61,147 nucleotides of DNA from Candidatus Amulumruptor caecigallinarius (GTDB taxonomy: Bacteria; Bacteroidota; Bacteroidia; Bacteroidales; Muribaculaceae): contig JAMPDQ010000007.1 in the NCBI GenBank assembly GCA_023665575.1, forward strand, positions 1-61,147, written 5' to 3'. Below, one piece after another: positions 7,619-16,286 of this stretch (its first letter is position 1; every line of letters starts with the position of its first letter). The position numbers and the translations under genes were made by a program. The notes under the pieces are model-generated. The model was given only the letters and a program-made list of their open reading frames with translations, made no database searches and was not told where the DNA came from.

Positions 7619-8229
7619 ATCGTCTGTTTCATAAGAAATTTAACATTAGGAGTCGCATGCGAGGCCAACAGTAATTTAAATATTCAACTTTTGCAAGTTT
7701 ACAAATTGCGAAAGTAAGGAGCTTAGAGGTTGTTTCTTTAGCAAATTGTGTAAATTCAGAATGGAAAATTACAAAATACTCTGTTGTCGTCCAAAACTTT
7801 CACGATTAATTTGTTTGGCTTGACTGAAATTGCTTTGACTCAGGCCTGCAGAACGTGCAATAATAAAGCAAATGCAGCCGGAATAAAGCAAATGCAGCCG
7901 GTTTCCCAACCGGCTGCATTCAAGTGTTTTCCATAATACTTTTCGAACTAACCTAACATCATGAAACGATTTCTTATATCCTTTAAACACTACTGATGAG
8001 AAAAAGTTTTGGGAAACCACATTTTTTTTTCGAAAACTGCAATTTTTTTTGAGAATCGCCGATTTTTTCTGAATTGTTTCCTTTTTCATTAAACCACTTG
8101 AAACAAATTCAGTCAAAAATTCAAACTGCAAAACTGATTTTGCAGCAGCAATTGAAATAATAAAGAAGTAATTTAAACTTTTTTCTTTGCTATTTATAAA
8201 CCGGATATAGGATAGATCAAACAGGAAAT
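7619..8229. other. 611-bp intergenic region between importer and anti-sigma-like genes
   Basis: No convincing gene. It holds, in order: a solo end of the GTCTGTTTCATAA repeat (7622-7650); the motif GCATGCGAGGCCAACAG (7655-7671), also at 48801; a degenerate copy of the TTGCAAGTT palindromic motif (7691-7710); a tandem duplication with a hairpin (7862-7920); and an A/T-rich stretch to 8229. Promoters of the importer operon (minus) and of the anti-sigma-like operon (plus) must lie here, but I find no clean TTTG/TAnnTTTG pair. Confidence 0.55.
7862..7920. repeat. 20-bp tandem duplication leading into a 13-bp hairpin
   Basis: AATAAAGCAAATGCAGCCGG occurs twice in a row (7862-7881, 7882-7901). The second copy forms the left arm of a perfect 13-base inverted repeat, AATGCAGCCGGTT (7891-7903) with AACCGGCTGCATT (7908-7920), loop TCCC. 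It has terminator-like strength but only a weak T-run, and no visible gene ends here. It may be the relic of a former transcript end. Confidence 0.8.
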
Positions 8230-8679
8230 ATGAATGAAGAGAAAAAACTCATAGATAAAGTTGGGAAGGAATCCCCCTGGCGCGTTCCGGAGGGTTATTT
8301 TGATTCGGTGAGAGCCGAAATAATATCAAATCTTCCTGATTATAGGGTTGCACCGAAACCGCAGAAATTGTCGACGTGGCATCGTGTGCGGCCATATGTT
8401 TATCTCGCGGCTATGTTCGCCGGTATATGGTGCATGATGAAAGTGTTTCACAATGTTTCGGGCATGAATCGTTTAAGCATAGAAAATCCGCCGGAAAATA
8501 TCGCTGCCCTGATGGCCGACCCCGAAATTACCGACACATATATGCTCCCTACAACAATCTCTGACGAAGAGTTGTTAAATGAAGTGAGTGATTCCTATGC
8601 CTCAATTGATGAATTTGAAAAGGATTTCGGATATTCTTTTGAACCGGAATATGATAATATTGACATAAGTAAGTTATGA
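8230..8679 (+). CDS. Anti-sigma-like single-pass membrane protein
   Basis: A 149-residue protein with the Bacteroidetes motif WRVPEGYFDSV near residues 17-27, followed by a basic linker and one membrane helix (about residues 53-70). This layout, a short cytoplasmic head, one helix and a periplasmic tail, is that of small proteins encoded beside ECF sigma factors, and I infer an anti-sigma or sensor role for the sigma factor at 3164. Its stop overlaps the start of the Spy-like gene (ATGA). Sequence alone does not prove sigma binding. Confidence 0.65.
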   Translation: MNEEKKLIDKVGKESPWRVPEGYFDSVRAEIISNLPDYRVAPKPQKLSTWHRVRPYVYLAAMFAGIWCMMKVFHNVSGMNRLSIENPPENIAALMADPEITDTYMLPTTISDEELLNEVSDSYASIDEFEKDFGYSFEPEYDNIDISKL

Positions 8680-9134
8680 GAAAATATTTACTTTTTATTC
8701 TGATATTTCTAACAGCGTTCGCATCTGTTTCAGCTCAAGGACGCAAGCATGAGCGTAATCGCGAATCAATGCGCAAGGAGGTGAGGGAATTCAAGCTCAA
8801 ATTCATGGCACAGGAAATGGATCTCAAGGAAGACCAACAGAAAAAATTCTTTGAGGTTTATAATCAGCTTGACGATGAGCGTATGAAAATTTTCAGAGAA
8901 ATAAAGACTCTCGAGAGAAGGGTGGAAAATATGGAAAATGCCTCTGACGCTGATTACGAACAATTGAGCAAATCCATAACTTCAGCTAAGGAGAAGGATG
9001 CGGAGATTGAAAGAAAATATGATGAAAAATTCGCTACCTTCCTTTCCCCGCGCCAAATATTTAAAATGAAGAAGGCTGAAGAGTCGTTCCGCCATAAACT
9101 GCATAAAATGCATAGAGACAAGTCAAAAAAATGA
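8676..9134 (+). CDS. Spy/CpxP-like periplasmic protein
   Basis: A 152-residue exported protein. Residues 1-21 are a signal peptide ending in VSAQ. The mature part is almost wholly charged helix (Lys, Glu, Arg), with EMDLKEDQQKKFFEVYNQLD resembling the LTxxQ-type repeats of the Spy/CpxP family, and a second matching segment near FATFLSPRQIFKMKKAEE. Such proteins act as periplasmic chaperones or dampers of envelope stress signalling. It is coupled by a 4-base overlap to the anti-sigma-like gene and stands 38 bases before the macroglobulin-like gene, so all three are probably one transcript. Confidence 0.75.
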   Translation: MRKYLLFILIFLTAFASVSAQGRKHERNRESMRKEVREFKLKFMAQEMDLKEDQQKKFFEVYNQLDDERMKIFREIKTLERRVENMENASDADYEQLSKSITSAKEKDAEIERKYDEKFATFLSPRQIFKMKKAEESFRHKLHKMHRDKSKK

Positions 9135-9172
9135 AGGTTGGCTCTCTTTTGAAATATATGAATTGAAATATT

Positions 9173-12100
9173 ATGAAAATACTGACTGTAAATAAAGGGA
9201 GGCATATAAGCTTCCTTTTGTTGTTAATTGCCAATTTCACAGTGATGGGTTTTGCAGATGTCAAGAAGGAGAAAACTCCCGATTTCGCATTTCCGGCACA
9301 GGTGTCGTCGCATGCCGGCAAGGCTTTTAAAGAGGCTGTGGAAAGAAACAACGGCCTCGACGCGATGAAGTATGCCGTTCAGGCCAATATAGCACGCAAC
9401 CTCATCGCAAGTAAGGATTTTACACGGGGCATAGCCGATTTTAACATCATTGCAGATAAATTCCCGGCTCCATGGAGAAATTTGGCCTATCTTGCCCAAG
9501 CCAACATTTATTCGTCTGTCTACAGGTCGGATTCCTATACATATAATAATCGCGTAATCCCGGCTACCCCGATACCGGAAAATGTGCAGGAATGGAGCAC
9601 ACCGATGTTTACTGACAAGGTGATGGAATTGCTCCACAAAGCCTTCTCTGACATGACGGTTGTTGAAAAAATGCCATTAAAAGAAATCAGCCCGATTTTG
9701 GCCGACTATGATGCTCATGACCTGGAAAATCTATATGTGTCTGATTTTATGACTCTCAATGCAATGGAGTTGCTCACACCATGTCTCCCGGAATATACTG
9801 CCGAAATAATCCCCTTTGGCAATGACAAACCTCATACGAACAGTGTAGTCTCCTTTTGTGAAAAAATTCTCAATAAGGCTATTGCCAATCATGAAAATAC
9901 ACCATCGCGCGTGTTGTCGGACCTAATGCTGTCGAAATATGATTTTCTGAACAGAGTGGGGCAGAATGAAGCTGCCGATAAATTCCTTCAAAGTTGTCTT
10001 GATAAAATGATTGACACTCCTTATGGAGCTGGAATTCTCACGGCATGGGTTGAAAATAAATTGAGGAGGGGCAATGCATTATCTGATAATAGCGAGTTTT
10101 CGTCGGATAATAATGAGAGTATCGAGCGTATATGTCTTGGGAAACTGAAGAATTATTCTGAACGTTTCCCCAATGCGTTCAATATAGCAGTCGTGAAGAA
10201 TAAGATTGCATATATGCTCAACAGAAATATTTCTGTGAATTTCCCGTCGATGGCATTACCCGGACAAGAGATTCCTGTCAATGTGTCAGCTAAAAATATC
10301 TATAATTTTAATTTGCTGGTTTTCTCTCTGCCGGAAAAGAATGCTGTTACGGATTGCAACTATGCTAACGTGCGTAAACACGGGCAATTGAAGCATGTGC
10401 TACCTGTGGCTTCAGGCAATGCCACACCGGAAGAATTTAAGGATACGTTGCGCCTGCCGGCGCTCGATGCCGGATATTATGTTATCCTCCCTTCAATATC
10501 CGCGAATGTAGACGGACTGATATGCACAAATGAGAAGAATTCTGTCAGAGTGATGAATGTCTCCGACCTCTCTTATTTCACACTTGATGCTGCTGATAAT
10601 TCTCCAAAGTCACTCTATATTGTGTCTGCACGCAATCAGCAGCCATGCCGGGGAGTGACGGTGAACTTTGAAAGCCTCTCGGGGAAAAACAAAGGGAGCG
10701 TTATCTCAAAAGTAACTGACACGTCAGGTTATGTTGAGGTGCCTGAAGGAAATTTCAGATTCAGAGCAGTAAGCAACGGCAGTGTCGTGCGCGATGATGT
10801 GTGGAATTACACACATGGCTCAGTCGCGACTAAACCTGAAATGCTGGCTTCTGTGTTCAGCTCGCTCTCTGTGTATCATCCGGGAGATACGGTGCGCTAT
10901 TCGGCTGTGGTGTATCAACAGAACGATAATGAGCAGCATGTGGCGAAGCTTTTCCCACTGAAAATGCTGATGAAGGATGCCAATGGAAAGACTGTTGGTT
11001 CGGCAGAACATGTAACCGACAACATGGGTAGAGTTTGGGGTGAAATGCAAATCCCCGAAACAGGGCTTCTCGGCACATATATGTTGCAGCTCGCCGATAG
11101 CACAAAACATGTGATTTCTTCGCAAAATATTGAAGTGGCCGAATATAAGTCGCCCACATTCATGGTCGATGTGTCAATGCCTGCTGAAGAAATAGCTGTG
11201 GGAAGCCCGATTGTGATAAGAGGCTTGGTCAGAACATATTCCGGAATGCCTGTGATTAATGGCAAGGTGGCATATAAAATCGATTATATGCCGGGATGGT
11301 GGCGCAGAATCGCCGGTGGCAATGCAAGTTATGCCGGGGAAACTGTGACAGATGGTGCCGGAAATTTTGAGTTGTCTCTTGAAACAGGAAATCTGCAAGG
11401 CACACGATTTGAAAAGGGAAAATATAGATTATCGGTGACGGTGACAAATGCGGCCGGAGAGTCGCAGGAAGCAGATGATAAATATTTTGCACTTGGTTCT
11501 GCATATGAAATTGTGCCGGATATCCCAAATGAAATTACCGTGACTGAAAAGCCGGCTGAGTTCCCTGTCAGAGTATTGAATATGGTTGGCAAGCCAATTG
11601 TTCAAAAGGTTTATTATTCAATTTCAAATGCCTCAGGCACAGTTGGCAGGGGCGAATTTGAATCGCCGACGTTTAAAATTGACTTGTCACATTTTGCATC
11701 GGGTGAATATAAGTTGAAGTTCTCTCTAAATGATAATAACCGGGAAAGTAATAATAAAGCAGATACGGCTGAGACATTGGTAGTGATTTATAGAAAGTCT
11801 GATAAGAAAGCGCCTGTGCAAACTCCGTTATGGGTGTTTGAAAAGAACATAATTGTGGCAAAGGAACAAAAATCAGTCGATTTGAAATTCGCTTCTTATT
11901 ATCCTGATAGTTATGTCATGGCAGTCATATCTGATTCAAACGGTGAATCACGCAGCGAATGGGTTGAGATAAAAGATGGTTATGCCACTATTAAAGTGGA
12001 TGCGCCTGCCAATAATCAGCGTGTGTTTGTCTCGCTGCTCGCAATGCATGATTTTGTTGTGAAGAAGGAGACTGTTACATTGATGCCGGAATGCCAGATG

Positions 12101-14899
12101 GAAAAACTGAAGATTGAAACACTTACTTTCCGCAATAATATCACCCCGGGTGACAGGGAACAATGGAAATTCAGATTTACAGTCAATGACGAGGTTGCGA
12201 AAGATGTGGCCTCCATGGCTGTTATGTCTAACGCAGCTCTGAATGCTGTTGCGCCTTTTAAATGGGAGTTTAATCCTTCTGCATATCTTTTCTGGAACAA
12301 TCCGCTGCGTGTGTCGTTTGATAATCTTTATGTAAAATCAAACTATGGATTTTTCAAACCCGGAAAAACTTATAATGTAGAACCGCAGGGTAATCCACAG
12401 TGGCAACTTTATTCATATTCATGGTATGTGCCTCAATATTACGTTACCGGTATGGTGAGACGCAAACTCCTCACATCTGGGGGAAATTCTAACTCGAGGA
12501 ATGAAAAAGAAGAGGTGTTTGAATGTGTTGAGACTACGTCTGCTGATTATGCTGCGGCAAAGGTTTCGGCTGATTTGGCGAAAGCAGAAGGTGAGGATAT
12601 GGGTGGAACAGCTAAATCCGGGCAATCTGACATTAGTTATAGGCAAATGGAATATCCGCTGGCTTTCTTTATGCCGTCTCTGAACACGCAAAACGGAGAG
12701 TTGGCATTGGAATTTGAGGCTCCGCAGTTTGTTGGTGAATGGCAGTTCCAATTATTGGGATACACCCCTGATATGAAGGGAGACGTGATTATGCTTAATG
12801 CTGTTTCCGCCAAGAAGGTAATGGTGCAGATGAATGCTCCGAGGTTCATGCGAACCGGTGATGAAGTGGAAATCTCCGCAACACTATTTAATAACGACGA
12901 TGCCACTCGCCCTGTATCCGGTGTTATGGAAATCTGCAGCGCGGCAACGGGCGAGGTTATCGCATCGAGCGAGTTTGAAGCCGAGAATCTGGCTCCTTCA
13001 ATGTCGCGCGTGGTGTCGATGATATGGAATGTGCCTTCGGATTTGTCTGAGGTAGTAGTTAGGGCGTATGCCCGCCTGGATGGGAATTCTGATGGAGAAC
13101 AGACAAATGTAGCCATTCTTCCGGCTTCAGCACCTGTTATTGACTCCAAAGTTTTCTATATCTCTCCGAGCCAATCGGTATATAAGTTTGATATTCCCGA
13201 TTTTGCTAAAAACGCGCAAGTGACATTGTCATATTGTCAAAACCCTGTCTGGGAATGCGTCACAGCTTTGCCGTCGATTGTTGTTCCGAAATCAATCAAT
13301 ACTCTTTCGCAAGTGAGCGCACTTTATGGCAACGCCATGGCTTCGGGATTGTTTGATAAATATCCGATTCTGATTGATGCGTTGATGCGTGCAGCTTCCG
13401 ACACTGCCGGGGGAGCACTCAAATCAAATCTTGAGAAAAATTTCGAATTGAAGATTGTGAATCTCAACAACACTCCTTGGGTGAATAATGCTGAATGTGA
13501 AACACTCAGGATGCGCTCGCTGTTGAAATATTCTGATCGGAAGAATGCGGATGCGGCTGTCGCTGATATAGTTGAATCTCTCGGAAAGATGCAGAATCCG
13601 GATGGCGGATTCAGCTGGTGTCCGGGAATGACAAGCTCTGAATTTATCACAATGCGTGTGATTTCCGCATTCTCAATGCTTAAGCGTGCCGGATTCCTGC
13701 CTCCGGAAGTGGAGTCAATGGCTAAAAAGGCTGTTGAATATTCTGACCGGCAGCTTGTGAAGGAGTGGAAGAAATCTAAATATAAAAATATCCCGACCTC
13801 TGAGATGCTGAATTATATTTATTTTAGAAGCAGCTTCAGCGGAGTGAAGGAATCTTCAGCATTTGCCGGATTGAAGGCAGAGGCTTATCGTAATATTAAG
13901 AAGTCGTGGAAAAAGTTTGGCATTTATGACAAGGCTCTGGCTGCTTCAGTGTTCTTCCGCTCAGGAGAAAAAACATTGGCACGCACCGTGCTTGAATCGC
14001 TTGGGGAGTATGCTTCAAAAAGTGAGGAGAGGGGCATGTGGTTTGAAAATCTCGGCTTCGAATATTCGGGTGTCAGTGCATTGATTGTTACATCCAAGGT
14101 TCTCGAGGCTTATGCAGAGATTTCTCCCGCAGCTCCTGAGATAGACTTGTTGCGCCAGTGGCTGTTAGTGTCTAAACAGGTGCAAGACTGGGGTAGCGAT
14201 AATGAGACATCCGAAGTAATTAATGCAATTCTCACCACGGGGAGTGATTGGATTGGAAGTGAACGTATGTCAGAATTTTATATTGATGGAAAGCCGCTTG
14301 AAGTTGGTGGCAGGGATGCTCTTACAGGCGCGTTCACTGTTGATATTGCCAACCTTCGTGGTGCCCGGATACTGGAGATTGTAAAGAAAACGGACGGACC
14401 GGCATGGGGCGGCGTCATATCTCAATATGTGGCTCCGATAAGTGAAGTGAAGGCTGCAACTGTGCCGATGCTCTCTGTTAATAAAAATATCTATGTTGAA
14501 AATGTTGCGGATAACAGTGTGGTTGCCAATGCCGGGGGATTTTCAGTGGGCCAAAGGGCAAGAGTGACACTCACTATTGTCACTGACCGCGATATTGATT
14601 ATGTTGTCGTAAGCGATCCTCGCCCTTGCTGCCTTGAACCGGCCGAGCAACTTTCGGAATATACTGTTGCAGATGGAGTATGGTTCTACAAAGAGGTGCG
14701 CAACACCGCAACAAATCTGTTTATTCCGTATCTGCCGAAGGGCACACATGTGATATCTTATGATTGTTATTTCGACCGTTCCGGGAAGTATACCGACGGG
14801 AGCACAGTTGTGCAGTCACAATATGAGCCTTTGATTACGGCACATTCAGCCGGTGGAATTATAAAGGTTTCCGAAAATAAAGTTTCAGCCTTTGACTAG
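9173..14899 (+). CDS. Alpha-2-macroglobulin-like giant envelope protein without thioester
   Basis: A 1908-residue exported protein (signal peptide about residues 1-28) of the bacterial alpha-2-macroglobulin family, envelope proteins thought to trap proteases. Macroglobulin domains are visible, for example LSVYHPGDTVRYSAVVYQ (about 565-582) and MVDVSMPAEEIAVGSPIVIR. The A2M core begins near YPLAFFMPSLNTQNGELALE. An alpha-barrel domain follows, with MQNPDGGFSWCPG near residue 1475. Where relatives carry YPYECxEQ, this protein has VVPKSINTLSQ (about 1371-1381), so the reactive thioester Cys and Glu are gone. It would be a thioester-less, structural or non-covalent type. It ends at the start of a palindromic element. 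Confidence 0.88.
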   Translation: MKILTVNKGRHISFLLLLIANFTVMGFADVKKEKTPDFAFPAQVSSHAGKAFKEAVERNNGLDAMKYAVQANIARNLIASKDFTRGIADFNIIADKFPAPWRNLAYLAQANIYSSVYRSDSYTYNNRVIPATPIPENVQEWSTPMFTDKVMELLHKAFSDMTVVEKMPLKEISPILADYDAHDLENLYVSDFMTLNAMELLTPCLPEYTAEIIPFGNDKPHTNSVVSFCEKILNKAIANHENTPSRVLSDLMLSKYDFLNRVGQNEAADKFLQSCLDKMIDTPYGAGILTAWVENKLRRGNALSDNSEFSSDNNESIERICLGKLKNYSERFPNAFNIAVVKNKIAYMLNRNISVNFPSMALPGQEIPVNVSAKNIYNFNLLVFSLPEKNAVTDCNYANVRKHGQLKHVLPVASGNATPEEFKDTLRLPALDAGYYVILPSISANVDGLICTNEKNSVRVMNVSDLSYFTLDAADNSPKSLYIVSARNQQPCRGVTVNFESLSGKNKGSVISKVTDTSGYVEVPEGNFRFRAVSNGSVVRDDVWNYTHGSVATKPEMLASVFSSLSVYHPGDTVRYSAVVYQQNDNEQHVAKLFPLKMLMKDANGKTVGSAEHVTDNMGRVWGEMQIPETGLLGTYMLQLADSTKHVISSQNIEVAEYKSPTFMVDVSMPAEEIAVGSPIVIRGLVRTYSGMPVINGKVAYKIDYMPGWWRRIAGGNASYAGETVTDGAGNFELSLETGNLQGTRFEKGKYRLSVTVTNAAGESQEADDKYFALGSAYEIVPDIPNEITVTEKPAEFPVRVLNMVGKPIVQKVYYSISNASGTVGRGEFESPTFKIDLSHFASGEYKLKFSLNDNNRESNNKADTAETLVVIYRKSDKKAPVQTPLWVFEKNIIVAKEQKSVDLKFASYYPDSYVMAVISDSNGESRSEWVEIKDGYATIKVDAPANNQRVFVSLLAMHDFVVKKETVTLMPECQMEKLKIETLTFRNNITPGDREQWKFRFTVNDEVAKDVASMAVMSNAALNAVAPFKWEFNPSAYLFWNNPLRVSFDNLYVKSNYGFFKPGKTYNVEPQGNPQWQLYSYSWYVPQYYVTGMVRRKLLTSGGNSNSRNEKEEVFECVETTSADYAAAKVSADLAKAEGEDMGGTAKSGQSDISYRQMEYPLAFFMPSLNTQNGELALEFEAPQFVGEWQFQLLGYTPDMKGDVIMLNAVSAKKVMVQMNAPRFMRTGDEVEISATLFNNDDATRPVSGVMEICSAATGEVIASSEFEAENLAPSMSRVVSMIWNVPSDLSEVVVRAYARLDGNSDGEQTNVAILPASAPVIDSKVFYISPSQSVYKFDIPDFAKNAQVTLSYCQNPVWECVTALPSIVVPKSINTLSQVSALYGNAMASGLFDKYPILIDALMRAASDTAGGALKSNLEKNFELKIVNLNNTPWVNNAECETLRMRSLLKYSDRKNADAAVADIVESLGKMQNPDGGFSWCPGMTSSEFITMRVISAFSMLKRAGFLPPEVESMAKKAVEYSDRQLVKEWKKSKYKNIPTSEMLNYIYFRSSFSGVKESSAFAGLKAEAYRNIKKSWKKFGIYDKALAASVFFRSGEKTLARTVLESLGEYASKSEERGMWFENLGFEYSGVSALIVTSKVLEAYAEISPAAPEIDLLRQWLLVSKQVQDWGSDNETSEVINAILTTGSDWIGSERMSEFYIDGKPLEVGGRDALTGAFTVDIANLRGARILEIVKKTDGPAWGGVISQYVAPISEVKAATVPMLSVNKNIYVENVADNSVVANAGGFSVGQRARVTLTIVTDRDIDYVVVSDPRPCCLEPAEQLSEYTVADGVWFYKEVRNTATNLFIPYLPKGTHVISYDCYFDRSGKYTDGSTVVQSQYEPLITAHSAGGIIKVSENKVSAFD

Positions 14900-15066
14900 A
14901 GTCTGTTTCATAAAAAATTAACATTAGTCTCGCAGCTGTGCCTCATATTTCTTCTTTAGCTCAAGTCACTTGTCTCGATAAGGTCCTTCAGCTAAAGAAG
15001 AAATCTGAGGCACATCTGCGCTCACTGCATTAGCAATTTTTGGGGAATGGATTATGAAACGGGTCT
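14900..15066. repeat. Palindromic intergenic element with 24-bp hairpin arms
   Basis: A 167-bp imperfect palindrome. The left end GAGTCTGTTTCATAAAAAAT and the right end (reverse complement AGACCCGTTTCATAATCCAT) are related. In the middle, 14938-14961 and 14990-15013 form 24-base arms (GTGCCTCATATTTCTTCTTT and its complement, one or two mismatches). The right end also carries the GGGGAATGG block of the other element family. It fills the gap between the macroglobulin stop and the convergent RNase Z stop exactly, so the folded RNA could serve both genes as a 3' stem. Confidence 0.85.
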
Positions 15067-15979
15067 AATCCAGGTTAGTCACGAGTCCTTCGCGATTAAG
15101 AATTACATTCGGGAATACACTTCGGGCCTCTTCAGCAAACAGGTTGTCATCATTATATCTTGAAGAATAATGCCCGGTGATTAATGCCTTTGCGCCGGAA
15201 TCACGTGCCACCATGGCAGCCTGCTCGGCTGTGCTGTGGTAGCGCTCCTTAGCTTCAGCCCGGTTGCAGTCGAGATAGGTGGTTTCGTGGAAAAGCAAGT
15301 CTGACGGGCCTATTTTCTCAGCCAATTCGGGCATGTATATAGTGTCGCTAATGTGTGAATATTTCAGCGAAGGCGTTGGGGGAGTGGTGAGAATCTCATT
15401 CCTTATAATTGTGCCATCGGATTTTATAAAATCGGCACCCCCTTTGATATCGCGCATTTGCGACACAGGCACATGGTGAAAATCCACCATTTCGCGGTTG
15501 ATGTGTCTGAGCTTTGGCTTCTCTTCAAATATATATCCTACCGTCGGAACGCGATGCCGCAACTTTACAGTGCGGATGGTCAGTGATGATGTTTCCCATA
15601 TAAGCTTGTCTTCAGGTTTTATCACATTGAACGATAGTTTGTAGCTCAGGTCGCGAGCAAAAAAATCAAATATTTCGGTCAGAATCTCTTTTCCATCTTC
15701 AAAAGTGTGAATCACCAGTTCGCCTCCCTGATTCCCCAGTGCAAGTGTGGATATCAGCCCCGGAAGCCCGAGCACATGATCTCCATGCAAGTGGGTGAGG
15801 AAAATGTGTCCCAAACGTGAGAATTTCAGCCTCTGGCGCTGAAAGGCAAGTTGTGCTCCCTCGCCACAGTCTATCATGAACAGATTGCCGCGATGGTCAA
15901 TCACTGTTGACGATGGCTGATGTCGCATTGTAGGCTTGGCTGATCCGCATCCTAATGTGTGAATACTGAAAGTTGACAT
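15065..15979 (-). CDS. rnz: Ribonuclease Z (tRNA 3' endonuclease)
   Basis: A 304-residue zinc beta-lactamase-fold endonuclease that removes 3' trailers from tRNA precursors. The metal motif HLHGDH is at residues 63-68, the GEGAQLAFQR segment precedes it, further ligands are in GADFIKSDG... and FHETTYLD, and the C-terminal ALITGHYSSRY holds the last His. Length matches the usual ~305 residues. The stop codon lies within the last bases of the palindromic element. The gene stands alone on the minus strand. Confidence 0.95.
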   Translation of the reverse strand: MSTFSIHTLGCGSAKPTMRHQPSSTVIDHRGNLFMIDCGEGAQLAFQRQRLKFSRLGHIFLTHLHGDHVLGLPGLISTLALGNQGGELVIHTFEDGKEILTEIFDFFARDLSYKLSFNVIKPEDKLIWETSSLTIRTVKLRHRVPTVGYIFEEKPKLRHINREMVDFHHVPVSQMRDIKGGADFIKSDGTIIRNEILTTPPTPSLKYSHISDTIYMPELAEKIGPSDLLFHETTYLDCNRAEAKERYHSTAEQAAMVARDSGAKALITGHYSSRYNDDNLFAEEARSVFPNVILNREGLVTNLD

Positions 15980-16042
15980 ATTTTAGCAACGAATGCCGGG
16001 TGAATTTTGTTGTGACTCGAGGCTTTCATTTAGGAAAGATTT

Positions 16043-16177
16043 AGGCTCCATTCCCCAAATATTGTTAAAGAAGAGGCTAGCCATTCACAAGCGAGTGGTT
16101 ACTCCTTTCAGTCCAAGACAAAAATCGACTCAAGGTTGCGATCACGGGCGACCGCTATTTTTTATAAAATGGAGTCT
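16043..16177. repeat. Inverted-end element (copy 4)
   Basis: 135 bp. Left end AGGCTCCATTCCCCAAATAT, right end in reverse complement AAGACTCCATTTTATAAAAA. TTA precedes the left end and follows the right end, a possible 3-bp target duplication. The interior differs from copies 3 and 7. The rest of the 307-bp gap (15980-16286) shows no gene and no clear promoter for the lipoprotein gene. Confidence 0.75.
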
Positions 16178-16286
16178 TAATCTCAATAAAAATCAATGCT
16201 TTTCGTTTTATGTGTAAACAACCTTGCTGCCGAATGCATTGTTTGGAGCATTATGAAACGAAATTTTATATAATACTGCATTATAA

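Noticed and set aside
7619-7900. Cobalamin riboswitch upstream of the importer operon
   Set aside because: No B12-box-like sequence (GCCACTG) or the expected fold was seen on the minus strand.
7769-8131. Minus-strand 120-codon frame
   Set aside because: It runs through the tandem duplication and hairpin, is rich in Lys/Ser/Phe runs from A/T-rich DNA, and has no recognisable feature.
15993-16217. Plus-strand 74-codon frame
   Set aside because: It is read mainly through repeat copy 4 and has no protein-like features.
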